Below, in pieces: positions 55,817-64,000 of a stretch of DNA of 64,000 bases (within the stretch, counting starts at the first letter, position 1; every line of letters starts with the position of its first letter). Under the pieces are notes generated by a model. That model had not been told where the DNA came from. It was given only the letters and a program-made list of their open reading frames with translations, and searched no databases. Source of the stretch: Mesorhizobium sp. M7A.F.Ca.US.008.03.1.1 (lineage in GTDB: Bacteria; Pseudomonadota; Alphaproteobacteria; Rhizobiales; Rhizobiaceae); contig NZ_RZRU01000018.1 in assembly GCF_003997495.1 (NCBI RefSeq), positions 62,001 to 126,000 on the forward strand, given 5' to 3'. Both the position numbers and the translations under genes were made by a program.

Positions 55817-56608
55817 TCAGGCCCGCTTGGCGACAACGAAAATGCGCGGAAAGCGCAAAAGCACCTTGCCATCAGCCGTCTTCGGATAGGCCTTGGCGAT
55901 CTTGGCCGTGTAGCTATCGAGGAACAACGTCCGCTCGTCGGCGCCCAGCGGATCGAGGAACGGTTTCAGGCCCGTCGACTTCACCCATTCGACGATCGCT
56001 TCGGCATCGGCAAGCGGGTGGTTGTAGATGGTGTGCCAGATATCCAGCCGATCGCTGAGCGGCGACAGGAGGTCATAATAGAACGACACCGGCTGCAGCG
56101 GGCCGCGTGCCGCGCCCTTGAGTTTTTCGGCAAACGGCATTTCGGCGGCGGTTTCGCGCATCAGGCGCTGCGAGTCCTCGCCCATATTGTCGGGCATCTG
56201 GATGGCCAGCGCGCCGCCTGGCGCGAGAAAACCCATCAGCCGCTGGAACACCGCAGGATGCTCGGGCAGCCACTGGAACACAGCATTGGCGAAGATCACG
56301 TCGACCGGCTCCGCCGGCTGCCATTTGGAGGCATCGGCCAGGTTAAAGGTAACCTCGGGCAGGCGCGCCCTCGCCTTCTCGATCATGTCGGGAGAAGTGT
56401 CGAAGCCGCTCACCTGCGCATCCGGCAAGCGCCCGACAAGCAGCTCGGTCGAATTGCCCGGCCCGCAGCCGATGTCGACGACCCGGCGCGGGAAGTCGAC
56501 GGGGACCTGCGCCACCAGATCCCGCGCCGGTCGCGTGCGCTCGTCCTCGAATTTGAGATATTGGGCGGCGGACCAGTCTGGCTTTTGTGAAACGGCGCTG
56601 TTGTTCAT
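55817..56608 (-). CDS. tam: Trans-aconitate 2-methyltransferase Tam
   Basis: Tam methylates trans-aconitate with SAM, removing an inhibitor of aconitase. The ATG at 56608 (MNNSAVSQKPDW) gives 263 residues and overlaps the toxin stop as ATGA. Signatures are YLKFEDERTRPARDL, the SAM motif VVDIGCGPGNSTELL, FANAVFQWLPEHP and LAIQMPDNMGEDS. It is normally a stand-alone gene; here it is translationally linked to an upstream toxin-antitoxin pair. Confidence 0.93.
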   Translation of the reverse strand: MNNSAVSQKPDWSAAQYLKFEDERTRPARDLVAQVPVDFPRRVVDIGCGPGNSTELLVGRLPDAQVSGFDTSPDMIEKARARLPEVTFNLADASKWQPAEPVDVIFANAVFQWLPEHPAVFQRLMGFLAPGGALAIQMPDNMGEDSQRLMRETAAEMPFAEKLKGAARGPLQPVSFYYDLLSPLSDRLDIWHTIYNHPLADAEAIVEWVKSTGLKPFLDPLGADERTLFLDSYTAKIAKAYPKTADGKVLLRFPRIFVVAKRA

Positions 56609-56871
56609 CGATAGACCTCGCGACGGTTGCCTATTTCCACGACCAGGACGACAAGGCGACTGTCCTGAAACTGGACGATGATCCGGTAGTCGCCGACGCG
56701 AAACCGCCAAGCTTCTTCTTTGGTTGCGGTGAGGCGTTTGGCAAGAACTCTTGGATCGGGATGCGCCGAAACTCTCCCGGCGAGGAATTCGAGGACACGG
56801 CGCTGATCCTTCGTCGAAAGCCGCTCAATGTCCTTTTTAGCGCGCGGCGTGAACTCGACACGCCAACTCAT
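56605..56871 (-). CDS. RelE/ParE family toxin, intact
   Basis: An 88-residue toxin of the RelE type, expected to cut mRNA on the ribosome or, for ParE, inhibit gyrase. The core EFTPRAKKDIERLSTKDQRR and the C-terminal WRFRVGDYRIIVQFQD followed by REVYR match RelE. Its start overlaps the antitoxin stop and its own stop overlaps the tam start, so three genes are chained by ATGA overlaps. Unlike the pair near 31000 it has no frameshift. Confidence 0.9.
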   Translation of the reverse strand: MSWRVEFTPRAKKDIERLSTKDQRRVLEFLAGRVSAHPDPRVLAKRLTATKEEAWRFRVGDYRIIVQFQDSRLVVLVVEIGNRREVYR

Positions 56872-57116
56872 TCAGCGGCGGGCTTCTTGCTACGCTCGTC
56901 GCGTTCACGAAGTTCAAGCTGGCGGATCATCTCATCCAGCGGGATACGAACGCCGTCATCATTCCTGACCCGTTCCTCTGCAACCCTGGCGTCCTGCCAA
57001 TCCTCGATGGCCTCGAGGATCGCGTCGACCGCGACCTGATCGGTCGTCCGGCCGCTCGCCTTGGCCATGTCGGCCAACAGCTTTTCGGTCTTTTGCGGCA
57101 GTTTCACTGTGATCAT
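56868..57116 (-). CDS. Ribbon-helix-helix antitoxin of the RelE-type pair
   Basis: An 82-residue antitoxin starting MITVKLPQKTEKLLADMA, the RHH DNA-binding strand and helix, with an acidic C-terminal tail (EIMIRQLELRERDERSKK-like) that would bind the toxin. I chose the ATG at 57116, with GGAG 7 bases upstream; a TTG start 15 bases earlier is less likely. It is probably the autorepressor of the antitoxin-toxin-tam transcript. Confidence 0.87.
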   Translation of the reverse strand: MITVKLPQKTEKLLADMAKASGRTTDQVAVDAILEAIEDWQDARVAEERVRNDDGVRIPLDEMIRQLELRERDERSKKPAAE

Positions 57117-57175
57117 GGGAAGCTCCGTCAACCCAATTTAGGTCAAACGACGATCACCCGCAACGGACCCTGCCC

Positions 57176-58825
57176 TTACCGCGTCAGCCTCTTGTAGGTC
57201 ATGCGATGCGGGTTGACGGCATCGGGGCCGAGGCGGCGGATCTTGTCCTGCTCGTAATCCTCGAAATTGCCCTCGAACCATTCGACATGGCTGTCGCCCT
57301 CGAAGGCGAGGATGTGCGTCGCCAGGCGATCGAGGAACATGCGATCGTGCGAGATGATGACAGCGCAGCCGCCGAAGTTTTCCAGCGCGTCTTCGAGTGC
57401 GGCAAGCGTTTCCGTATCGAGATCGTTGGTCGGTTCGTCGAGCAGCAGCACATTGCCGCCGGTCTTCAGCATCTTGGCCAGATGCACGCGGTTGCGCTGG
57501 CCACCGGAGAGGTTGCCGACCTTCTGCTGCTGGTCGCCGCCACGGAAGTTGAACGAGGCGCAATAGGCACGCGTGTTGGCTTCGAACTTGCCGAGCTTGA
57601 CCACTTCGGCGCCGCCGGAAATTTCTTCCCACACCGTCTTTGACGGATCGAGCGCATCGCGGCTCTGGTCGACATAGCCGAGCTTCACCGTTTCACCGAC
57701 GCGCACAGAGCCCGCATCCGGCGTTTCCTGGCCGGTGATCATGCGGAACAGCGTCGTCTTGCCGGCGCCGTTCGGACCGATGACGCCGACGATACCGCCG
57801 GGCGGCAGCTTGAATTCCAGGCCGTCGATCAAAAGCGTGTCGCCAAAGCCCTTCGACAGGCCTTCCGCCTCGATCACCACATTGCCGAGCCGCTCGCCAT
57901 GCGGAATGACGATCTGCGTATCGCTCGGACGCCGCTTGTCGGCTGCATCCAGAAGGTCCTGGAACGCCTGGATACGCGCCTTGGATTTGGTCTGGCGGGC
58001 CTTGGGGCTCGACTGGATCCATTCGCGCTCGCGGCCGATGGCGCGCTGGCGGGCATCGTCCTCGCGGCCTTCCTGCTTGAGCCGCTTGGCCTTGGCTTCG
58101 AGATATTTGGTGTAGTTGCCCTCATAGGGAATGCCGCGGCCGCGGTCGAGTTCGAGAATCCAGCCGGTGACATTGTCGAGGAAGTAGCGATCGTGGGTGA
58201 TGATCATCACGGCACCCGGATAGGCACGCAGATGCTTTTCCAGCCATGCCGTGGTTTCGGCGTCGAGATGGTTGGTCGGTTCGTCGAGCAGCAGAAGGTC
58301 GGGCTGGCGCAGCAGAAGCTGGCAAAGTGCGACGCGCCGGCGCTCGCCGCCCGAAAGCTTGGTGACTTCCGAATCCTTGGGCGGGCAGCCCAGCGCTTCC
58401 ATCGCCATCTCGACCTGCTGTTCGAGATCCCAAAGGTTGAGCCGGTCCATCTCGTCCTGGAGCTTGGCCGACTCGTCGGCCGTCTCGTCGGAGTAGTTCA
58501 TCATCAATTCGTTGTAGCGTTCGATGACGGCGGTCTTGGCAGCGACGCCTTCCATGATGTTTTCGAACACGGTCTTGTCCGGATCGAGCGCCGGCTCCTG
58601 CGCCAGGTAGCCGACAGTGGCGCCTTCGGCCAGCCACGCCTCGCCGTTCCACTCCTTGTCGAGCCCGGCCATGATCTTGAGGATCGTCGACTTGCCCGAA
58701 CCGTTGGGGCCGAGGATGCCGATCTTGGCGTCGGGGTAGAAGGAGAGATGGACATTTTCGAGCACCTTCTTGGTGCCATAGGCCTTGTTGAGGCCGGCCA
58801 TGTGATAGATGAACTGGCGTGCCAC
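57176..58825 (-). CDS. ettA: Energy-dependent translational throttle protein EttA
   Basis: EttA is an ABC-F protein that binds the ribosomal E site and slows translation under low ATP. The 549-residue protein has two ABC domains with Walker A GPNGSGKST and GPNGAGKTT, signatures LSGGERRRVALCQLL and LSGGQRNRVHLAKML, and the arm and P-site tRNA-interacting linker between them (RAIGREREWIQSSPKARQ). No membrane segments, as expected for ABC-F. It has its own transcription unit, upstream of the toxin pair on the same strand. Confidence 0.96.
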   Translation of the reverse strand: MARQFIYHMAGLNKAYGTKKVLENVHLSFYPDAKIGILGPNGSGKSTILKIMAGLDKEWNGEAWLAEGATVGYLAQEPALDPDKTVFENIMEGVAAKTAVIERYNELMMNYSDETADESAKLQDEMDRLNLWDLEQQVEMAMEALGCPPKDSEVTKLSGGERRRVALCQLLLRQPDLLLLDEPTNHLDAETTAWLEKHLRAYPGAVMIITHDRYFLDNVTGWILELDRGRGIPYEGNYTKYLEAKAKRLKQEGREDDARQRAIGREREWIQSSPKARQTKSKARIQAFQDLLDAADKRRPSDTQIVIPHGERLGNVVIEAEGLSKGFGDTLLIDGLEFKLPPGGIVGVIGPNGAGKTTLFRMITGQETPDAGSVRVGETVKLGYVDQSRDALDPSKTVWEEISGGAEVVKLGKFEANTRAYCASFNFRGGDQQQKVGNLSGGQRNRVHLAKMLKTGGNVLLLDEPTNDLDTETLAALEDALENFGGCAVIISHDRMFLDRLATHILAFEGDSHVEWFEGNFEDYEQDKIRRLGPDAVNPHRMTYKRLTR

Positions 58826-59048
58826 GCGCGCTTTCCCTGAAAAAACTGACTAGCCCAGAAAACTGACTGGATCTGTCGAATTGAGTGGAGGTTGGCCGCT
58901 ATGTAGGCGATGCGGCGGCGAACGGCAATCGCTTTTGCCGCATCTGGCCGGTCACACGCGGAAGTGTCCGCCAATCGCCGAAGTTTTTCACCGGCCAGGG
59001 GCGTGCTGAAATCTCCGGTTAACTCTTCGGCGTCAAAACAGGATCGGA

Positions 59049-60386
59049 GTGGAATCGCTCGCTATTCGCGATTTCGAGAAAGAGATCGGATCGACGGGAT
59101 TGCTGAACAGTTTCCTGCTCCTTGCCGAAGCGGTCGTCTACTTCAGCGTCATGGTGACGCTTTTTCGCTTCAGACGGCGTATCGGCCTCGGCGTCTTCGT
59201 CTGCGCGCTCGGCGTCATGCACTTCCTCGAGACCTATCTCGCCAGCGTTTTTTACGTCGCCTTGCCGTTCGGCATGGTCTCGCCGGGCTCGGCGGTGCTG
59301 TTTTCCGGGAAGCTGGTCATGCTGTTGCTGCTCTACATGAAGGAGGACGCCGCCACGGTGCGTCAGCCGATCTACGGCCTGCTGCTCGGCAATGCGCTGA
59401 TGATCGGGCTGGTGCTGCTGCTCCGCCTGCACGCCGTCGCCCCGCTTCCCGACGGCAGGCTGCCCGACATGAGTTTCATCGACGAGATGGGCTGGCTGAT
59501 GGTTTGGGGCACGACGCTGCTGTTCGTCGATGCCATCCTGATCATCCTGCTCTATGAGAAGCTCGGGCGCACCCTGCGCAAGGCACCGTTCCCGCGCATC
59601 CTGATTTCCGTGGCTTGCGTACTCACCTTCGATCAGGCCGGGTTCTTCACCGCGTTGCATTTCGTCGCCGGTGCGCCGATAGCCGTCTTTTTCGGCGGCT
59701 GGTTTGCCAAGATGGCGGCAGCGCTGATCTTCAGCACCATGCTTGTCGCCTATCTCAAATGGTTCGAGGAACGCCAGATCACGGCGCCGCGCGGGCTGAC
59801 CGACATCTTCGATACGCTGACCTATCGCGAACGCTACGAAGCGCTGGTCGAACATGTCGGCCGCGACGGGCTGACAGGCCTGCTGCATCGCGGGCGCTTC
59901 GACGCCGATGGTGAAGCCGCCGTCCAGGTCAGCCTGCGCACCGCAAGGCCGCTCAGCCTGCTGATCATTGATGTCGACCATTTCAAATCGATCAACGACC
60001 GTTTCGGCCATGCCGAAGGCGACAAGGTGCTGAAGGCGGTCGCTGCCCTGCTTGGCGAGGCGGCAAGCGCCGAGGACCAGGTGTTCCGCATCGGCGGCGA
60101 GGAATTCGCCATCCTCAGTTCTCGTCCGCACTCGGTCGCCAGGCTGTTCGGCGAAAGCATTCGCCACGCGGTCAAGGGCTCGGCCGCCACCAGCCGGTTC
60201 GAGCTGACCGTCAGCGCCGGTGTTTCCAGCGTCAGCGAAACGACGCGCTGCCTTGCCGACCTGTTCGCGCTTGCCGACCAGCGTCTCTACAAGGCCAAGT
60301 CGACCGGCCGTGATCGCGTCGTCGGAGAGCCGGGCGGCCACGAAGCCGACACGGCCGCTGCGTGGACCAAATCCGCACAGATTTAG
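59049..60386 (+). CDS. Membrane-bound diguanylate cyclase (GGDEF)
   Basis: A cyclase that makes cyclic di-GMP. The 445-residue protein starts at GTG 59049. The first 240 residues hold about six to seven membrane helices with RRRIGLGVFVCALGVMHFLE, resembling the vitamin-uptake-like sensor (VUPS) type of input domain, an identification I hold loosely. The GGDEF domain follows from about residue 270, with DVDHFKSINDRFGH and active-site GGEEF (349-353). The usual inhibitory RxxD site reads SAED, so product feedback may be lacking. Confidence 0.93.
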   Translation: MESLAIRDFEKEIGSTGLLNSFLLLAEAVVYFSVMVTLFRFRRRIGLGVFVCALGVMHFLETYLASVFYVALPFGMVSPGSAVLFSGKLVMLLLLYMKEDAATVRQPIYGLLLGNALMIGLVLLLRLHAVAPLPDGRLPDMSFIDEMGWLMVWGTTLLFVDAILIILLYEKLGRTLRKAPFPRILISVACVLTFDQAGFFTALHFVAGAPIAVFFGGWFAKMAAALIFSTMLVAYLKWFEERQITAPRGLTDIFDTLTYRERYEALVEHVGRDGLTGLLHRGRFDADGEAAVQVSLRTARPLSLLIIDVDHFKSINDRFGHAEGDKVLKAVAALLGEAASAEDQVFRIGGEEFAILSSRPHSVARLFGESIRHAVKGSAATSRFELTVSAGVSSVSETTRCLADLFALADQRLYKAKSTGRDRVVGEPGGHEADTAAAWTKSAQI

Positions 60387-60390
60387 TTGG

Positions 60391-61002
60391 TTACGACTTC
60401 CTCCGCCGCCGAAGACCGGTGACGGTCGAAACCGCCATCAGCGCGATAGCCAGCCATTTCAGCGCCGTGATGATCGGCCCGGCCTCGATATCGTAGGCAA
60501 TGAACAGCAGGATACCCGGCACCAGCAGGCCGCATAGGATCAGCATGATGCGGTTGATCTGCCACGAGACTTTTGCCGCCAACGCCTCGTCGCCGGGCGC
60601 GGGAACAAGTGCTGCTCGCATCGTCTTGCCGCCCACCAGCATGGCCGAAAGGCGCATCGAGATCGGCAGGCCGAGCCCGATGATCAGGAAAGCGCAAGCC
60701 GCCAGTAGCAAGGAGAATTTCAACGCGCTCGTCTCCGCCGGCACGGGAAAGAGCAACGTCGCCAGCGGCAGGAAGACACCGAAAATACCGATCGCCGCGA
60801 TGATCATGAAGATCACCGCATTGACGATCGTGAACAGCTGGTAGGTGCCGAGGCCGATCGGTTCGGACAGCGTTCGCATACGTACCCACTCGGCGTCGGT
60901 ATAGGAAAAGCCCGGCCATTCCATGCGGGCATCGTTGATCAAAACCATGCCCTTGGCCCAGAAAGCCAGCCGCGCCAGTGCGCTGCTCGTCATGCCATCC
61001 AT
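60391..61002 (-). CDS. Membrane protein, unknown function
   Basis: A 203-residue protein from the ATG at 61002 (MDGMTSSALARL) with about four hydrophobic segments: TIVNAVIFMIIAAIGIFG, a second near FSLLLAACAFLIIGLG, and a pair at the C-terminus (RIMLILCGLLVPGILLFIAYD and LKWLAIALMAVS, each listed in part). It ends with a basic tail RRRRKS. No family recognised. It is convergent with the diguanylate cyclase gene, 4 bases apart. Confidence 0.75.
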   Translation of the reverse strand: MDGMTSSALARLAFWAKGMVLINDARMEWPGFSYTDAEWVRMRTLSEPIGLGTYQLFTIVNAVIFMIIAAIGIFGVFLPLATLLFPVPAETSALKFSLLLAACAFLIIGLGLPISMRLSAMLVGGKTMRAALVPAPGDEALAAKVSWQINRIMLILCGLLVPGILLFIAYDIEAGPIITALKWLAIALMAVSTVTGLRRRRKS

Positions 61003-61082
61003 TACGACCCCCGCCCGAATGATGCGCTCGCAGCATAGCACCAGGGCGTGGCAACGCGACAGTCCGGTGTCTCTGTTGAGTG

Positions 61083-62090
61083 TTACTGGAAGCCGATCGC
61101 GTCGACATTGCCTGTCGGGCAGCCGGCCTTGTTGGTCGGCACCGAAGCCAGCAGCAGATCCTTGAGCGCGCTGTTGGGACCGATTGGACCGGCGAGGCCG
61201 AGCGTCAGTTCGCCGATCAGCCGCCTGCCGCTCGACGGATCGATGACGCAGGAAACGCGCACGCGGTCCCCTGCTCCCGCCCCGAAGGTAGTGTCGAAGG
61301 CGCCGCGAATCTGGTCGGCCGTCAGCTTGCCGCCGATGTTCTTGGCGAAGAGATCGCGCACCGGCGAGCTGTTCACCGCGCGCATCAAATTGAGCGCGTC
61401 GGAGAAATAGTCCTGCTGGCTCTTGCCGTAGCAGGTGCCGTGCTTGATCCATTCATGCCGCTCGAGGTGGGAGGCCGTTCCAGGCATCACCTGATCGAGC
61501 TCCGTGCGGGTGTTGGCGTCAAGATTGACCGGCGGCAGGTCTTTCCAGTGGGCCGGATTGTCGTTGGCCTTGTCGCTCGCTGTCGCCTGGCAATAAAAAT
61601 TGCCGTTCGGCTGCGGCCACAGCCCGTGCAAGGTGAAATGCGTGGCGTCGAAATCACCAGCACTCTGCGCCCTGCATTCGGTCTTGTTCGACTTTGTCTC
61701 GCAGAAGGCCGGCTGCCAGCTCAGCGCGAAGACGTATTCGGGTTTCCCCGATACCGCCGGCTTGCCTTGCCCGTCAGGGGCGGCCGGCACGGTCGCCGCG
61801 CTGCTGCCGGAAACGTGGCCGCAGCTGACCTTCACCCAGCGGCGCTCCGGATCGGCGCCCGGCACCAGGATGAGGTAATGCGTCGGCGCATCCTTGTTGC
61901 CGGCAAGCAGCTGATAGCTCTGCCCGGCATCGGTCGAGACATTGCCGGGGTTCTTGCCGTTCTTGATCGCTTGCGTCGCCGGACAGGCAGCGTCGGCCAC
62001 AAAGGAGCCGCTCATCTTGACGTCGGCACGTGCGGCACCGGCCAGCGACGCGGCCAGCACGGCCAATCCGAAAACGACAGCAATGCGCAT
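61083..62090 (-). CDS. Secreted ribonuclease T2 family protein
   Basis: A periplasmic or secreted RNase of the T2 type, cutting RNA to 3'-phosphates. The ATG at 62090 (MRIAVVFGLAVLAASLAGAA, signal peptide ending ARA) gives 335 residues, preceded by GGGGA. Both active-site motifs are intact: CAS1 with His155 in HGLWPQ and CAS2 with Glu213 and His217 in EWIKHGTC. Several Cys suggest disulfides. It stands alone; roles such as phosphate or nucleotide scavenging are inference. Confidence 0.92.
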   Translation of the reverse strand: MRIAVVFGLAVLAASLAGAARADVKMSGSFVADAACPATQAIKNGKNPGNVSTDAGQSYQLLAGNKDAPTHYLILVPGADPERRWVKVSCGHVSGSSAATVPAAPDGQGKPAVSGKPEYVFALSWQPAFCETKSNKTECRAQSAGDFDATHFTLHGLWPQPNGNFYCQATASDKANDNPAHWKDLPPVNLDANTRTELDQVMPGTASHLERHEWIKHGTCYGKSQQDYFSDALNLMRAVNSSPVRDLFAKNIGGKLTADQIRGAFDTTFGAGAGDRVRVSCVIDPSSGRRLIGELTLGLAGPIGPNSALKDLLLASVPTNKAGCPTGNVDAIGFQ

Positions 62091-62273
62091 GGAAAATCCC
62101 CGGCTGGACAAGTGGGCGACACACTGAAGCTGTCTCCATGTCAGAATTGCGATATTTTGCTGGCCAAACGCAAGAAACATCGTCGCGAAAAGCGGGTTTG
62201 CAGGATTGACGCATAATATGGGCCGGCGCAAACAAAGCCAACGACGACAAAAGCAAGGGCGGGACCAGGCGGC

Positions 62274-63206
62274 ATGTCATTCAGCCAGCAGCGCGTGGTT
62301 TCCTCGCCGACCGGTGCCGAGCTCAATCTTTTCGTCAGGCAGGCCGATGGCCGGGCACGCGCCGTCGTCCAGATCAATCATGGCTTGGCCGAGCACGCAG
62401 CGCGCTATGCCCGCTTTGCCGATTTTCTTGGCTCCCGCGGCTTCCATGTCTATGTCCACGACCATCGCGGCCATGGCGCTACCAGGGCGCCGGACGCGCC
62501 GCTCGGCAGGTTCGCCGAAAGGAATGGCCCGGCCAAGGTCATCGCCGACATCGGCGCCATCCATGATCTCATCGCCCGCGAACAGCCAAACAGACCGGTC
62601 ATCCTGTTTGGCCATTCTATGGGTGCGTCGGTGGCGCTGAACTACCTGTTAAGCCACTCGCCACGCGTCCGTGCGGCCGCGATCTGGAACGGTAATTTCT
62701 CGCAAGGCCTGCTTGGGCAGGTTGCGCTGGGCATCCTTGCCTGGGAACGGATGCGGCTCGGCTCCGACGTGCCATCGCGTCTGCTGCCGAAACTCACCTT
62801 CCAGGCCTGGGGCAAGGCGGTGCCCAATCACCGCACATTGTTCGACTGGCTGTCACGCGACGAAACGGAAGTGGCGAAATACATCGCCGATCCGCTCTGC
62901 GGCTGGGATGCCTCGGTATCGATGTGGCGCGACGTTGTCGGCATGGCGCTGAATGGCGGCAAGGATGCCGGCTTTGCCGGCGTCCGGCGCGACCTGCCCG
63001 TCAGCATCGTCGGCGGCGAAAGGGATCCGGCTTCCGACTATGGCAAAGGGATCACCCATCTTGCCAATCGCATGCGCAAGATGGGCTTTTCGAATCTGGT
63101 TTCAAAGGTTTACGCCGACACCCGACATGAAAGCCTGAACGAGGTGAATCGCGACATCATCATGGATGATTTCGCCACCTGGGCCGACGAAGTCCTCAAA
63201 GCGTGA
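62274..63206 (+). CDS. Alpha/beta hydrolase, monoacylglycerol-lipase-like
   Basis: A serine hydrolase of the lysophospholipase/monoacylglycerol lipase group. The 310-residue protein has the nucleophile elbow GHSMGAS, an oxyanion-hole HG in NHGLAEHAARYARFADFL, VHDHRGHGAT and the catalytic His in DTRHESLNE. No signal peptide is present, so it is cytoplasmic or membrane-associated. It lies divergent from the RNase T2 gene and 99 bases before the CoA-transferase. Confidence 0.9.
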   Translation: MSFSQQRVVSSPTGAELNLFVRQADGRARAVVQINHGLAEHAARYARFADFLGSRGFHVYVHDHRGHGATRAPDAPLGRFAERNGPAKVIADIGAIHDLIAREQPNRPVILFGHSMGASVALNYLLSHSPRVRAAAIWNGNFSQGLLGQVALGILAWERMRLGSDVPSRLLPKLTFQAWGKAVPNHRTLFDWLSRDETEVAKYIADPLCGWDASVSMWRDVVGMALNGGKDAGFAGVRRDLPVSIVGGERDPASDYGKGITHLANRMRKMGFSNLVSKVYADTRHESLNEVNRDIIMDDFATWADEVLKA

Positions 63207-63305
63207 CGGATTGGCCCACTGCAAGAGCCGTGACAGCCGTTGCAGGGCTTGATAGAGGCTCTGCTTTCGCAGCAATCGCAGTGATTGCGGCAACCACGGT
63301 GATCC

Positions 63306-64000
63306 ATGGCTGAGCCCCCGCTGAAAGGCGTCCGCGTCGTCGAACTCGCCCGCATCCTTGCCGGGCCATGGGCCGGGCAGTTGCTTGCCGATCTCGGAGC
63401 CGATGTCATCAAGGTCGAAAGCCCGGATGGTGGCGACGACACCCGCAAATGGGGTCCGCCCTTCGTCATGGGCAAGGACGGCGAGAACCTGTCGGCCGCC
63501 TATTACCATTCCTGCAACCGCGGCAAGCGCTCCATCGCCATTGATTTCTCGACGCCGGAAGGCGCGGAGACCGTGCGTCGGCTGGTGGCGACTTCGGACG
63601 TGCTGATCGAGAACTTCAAGCTCGGGGGCCTGAAGAAATACGGGCTCGACTACAACAGCCTTCGCCAGATCAACTCGCGCCTCGTCTATTGCTCGATCAC
63701 CGGCTTCGGCCAGGACGGGCCATACGCACCACGCGCCGGCTACGACTTCATCATCCAGGCCATGGCCGGCATGATGTCGATCACCGGCGAGGTCGGCCGC
63801 GAGCCGCAAAAGGCCGGCGTTGCCATCTCCGACATCTTCACCGGCCTCTATTCGGTCATCGCCATCCAGGCAGCCCTGCGCCACGCCGAACAGACCGGCG
63901 ACGGCCAGCATGTCGACATGGCGCTCTTCGACACCCAGATCTCGGCGCTCGGCAACCAGAACCTCAACTATCTCGTCTCCGGCAAGTCGCCGGTGCAGAT
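63306..64000 (+). CDS. CoA-transferase family III (CaiB/BaiF), 3'-truncated by window edge
   Basis: A formyl-CoA transferase-like enzyme moving CoA between carboxylic acids. It starts at ATG 63306 (MAEPPLKGVRVVELARILAG) and runs to the end of the window, giving about 231 readable residues. Family marks are AGPWAGQLLADLGADVIKVES, the NRGKRSIAIDF segment, and the catalytic Asp region QHVDMALFDTQISAL. The substrate pair is unknown. The rest of the gene lies beyond the window. Confidence 0.92.
   Translation, partial: MAEPPLKGVRVVELARILAGPWAGQLLADLGADVIKVESPDGGDDTRKWGPPFVMGKDGENLSAAYYHSCNRGKRSIAIDFSTPEGAETVRRLVATSDVLIENFKLGGLKKYGLDYNSLRQINSRLVYCSITGFGQDGPYAPRAGYDFIIQAMAGMMSITGEVGREPQKAGVAISDIFTGLYSVIAIQAALRHAEQTGDGQHVDMALFDTQISALGNQNLNYLVSGKSPVQ

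Overview
The window looks like ordinary chromosome from a high-GC alphaproteobacterium of the Rhizobiales, most probably Mesorhizobium or a close relative. The grounds are an unbroken mraZ-to-ftsZ division and cell wall cluster followed by lpxC, bamD, recN and ligA, the btaA-btaB betaine-lipid pair, an ArsR-methyltransferase fusion next to metF, and many short palindromic intergenic elements. The genus is inferred from gene content and family resemblance, not from a search.

Bases 1-6008: a 5'-truncated Xaa-Pro aminopeptidase runs into a hairpin and faces an azlC-azlD amino-acid exporter pair. Next come a DUF2461 gene and ligA. Bases 6121-29232 hold one long leftward block: mraZ, rsmH, ftsL, ftsI, murE, murF, mraY, murD, ftsW, murG, murC, murB, ddl, ftsQ, ftsA, ftsZ, then a strong terminator, then lpxC, bamD and recN. 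Many of these genes overlap by 1 or 4 bases, which suggests translational coupling. Together they make the lipid-linked peptidoglycan precursor and build the divisome, while lpxC and bamD serve the outer membrane. Four TGGG-type repeats at exact 10-base spacing lie upstream of mraZ and look like the MraZ operator.

Bases 29643-34830: a PLP-dependent Cys/Met enzyme, a decayed ParD/ParE-type toxin-antitoxin pair (antitoxin start codon lost, toxin frameshifted), the RNase P RNA gene (rnpB, minus strand), two peptidoglycan hydrolases, a TerB-DnaJ protein and a small lipoprotein. Bases 35026-47476: a fused 5-oxoprolinase, btaA-btaB behind a Pho box, a serine hydrolase, a GH25 lipoprotein, an MltB-type transglycosylase, an ornithine/lysine decarboxylase-like enzyme, an EamA transporter bracketed by inverted palindromic elements, and an unlisted 28-residue membrane peptide gene with its own promoter, ribosome site and terminator.

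Bases 47564-64000: metF with its ArsR-methyltransferase regulator and a perfect 16-base operator-like palindrome, trmO, DUF2293, a class IV aminotransferase, an SDR, a MOSC protein, an ICMT-like methyltransferase, an orphan KAS III-type synthase, an intact toxin-antitoxin pair coupled to tam, ettA, a membrane diguanylate cyclase, an RNase T2, a monoacylglycerol-lipase-like hydrolase and the start of a CoA-transferase.

I see no prophage, integrase, transposase, CRISPR array, tRNA or rRNA. No clearly new multi-gene system is evident. The most novel-looking items are regulatory sites, a micro-protein and palindromic elements, including one inserted in frame within murF.
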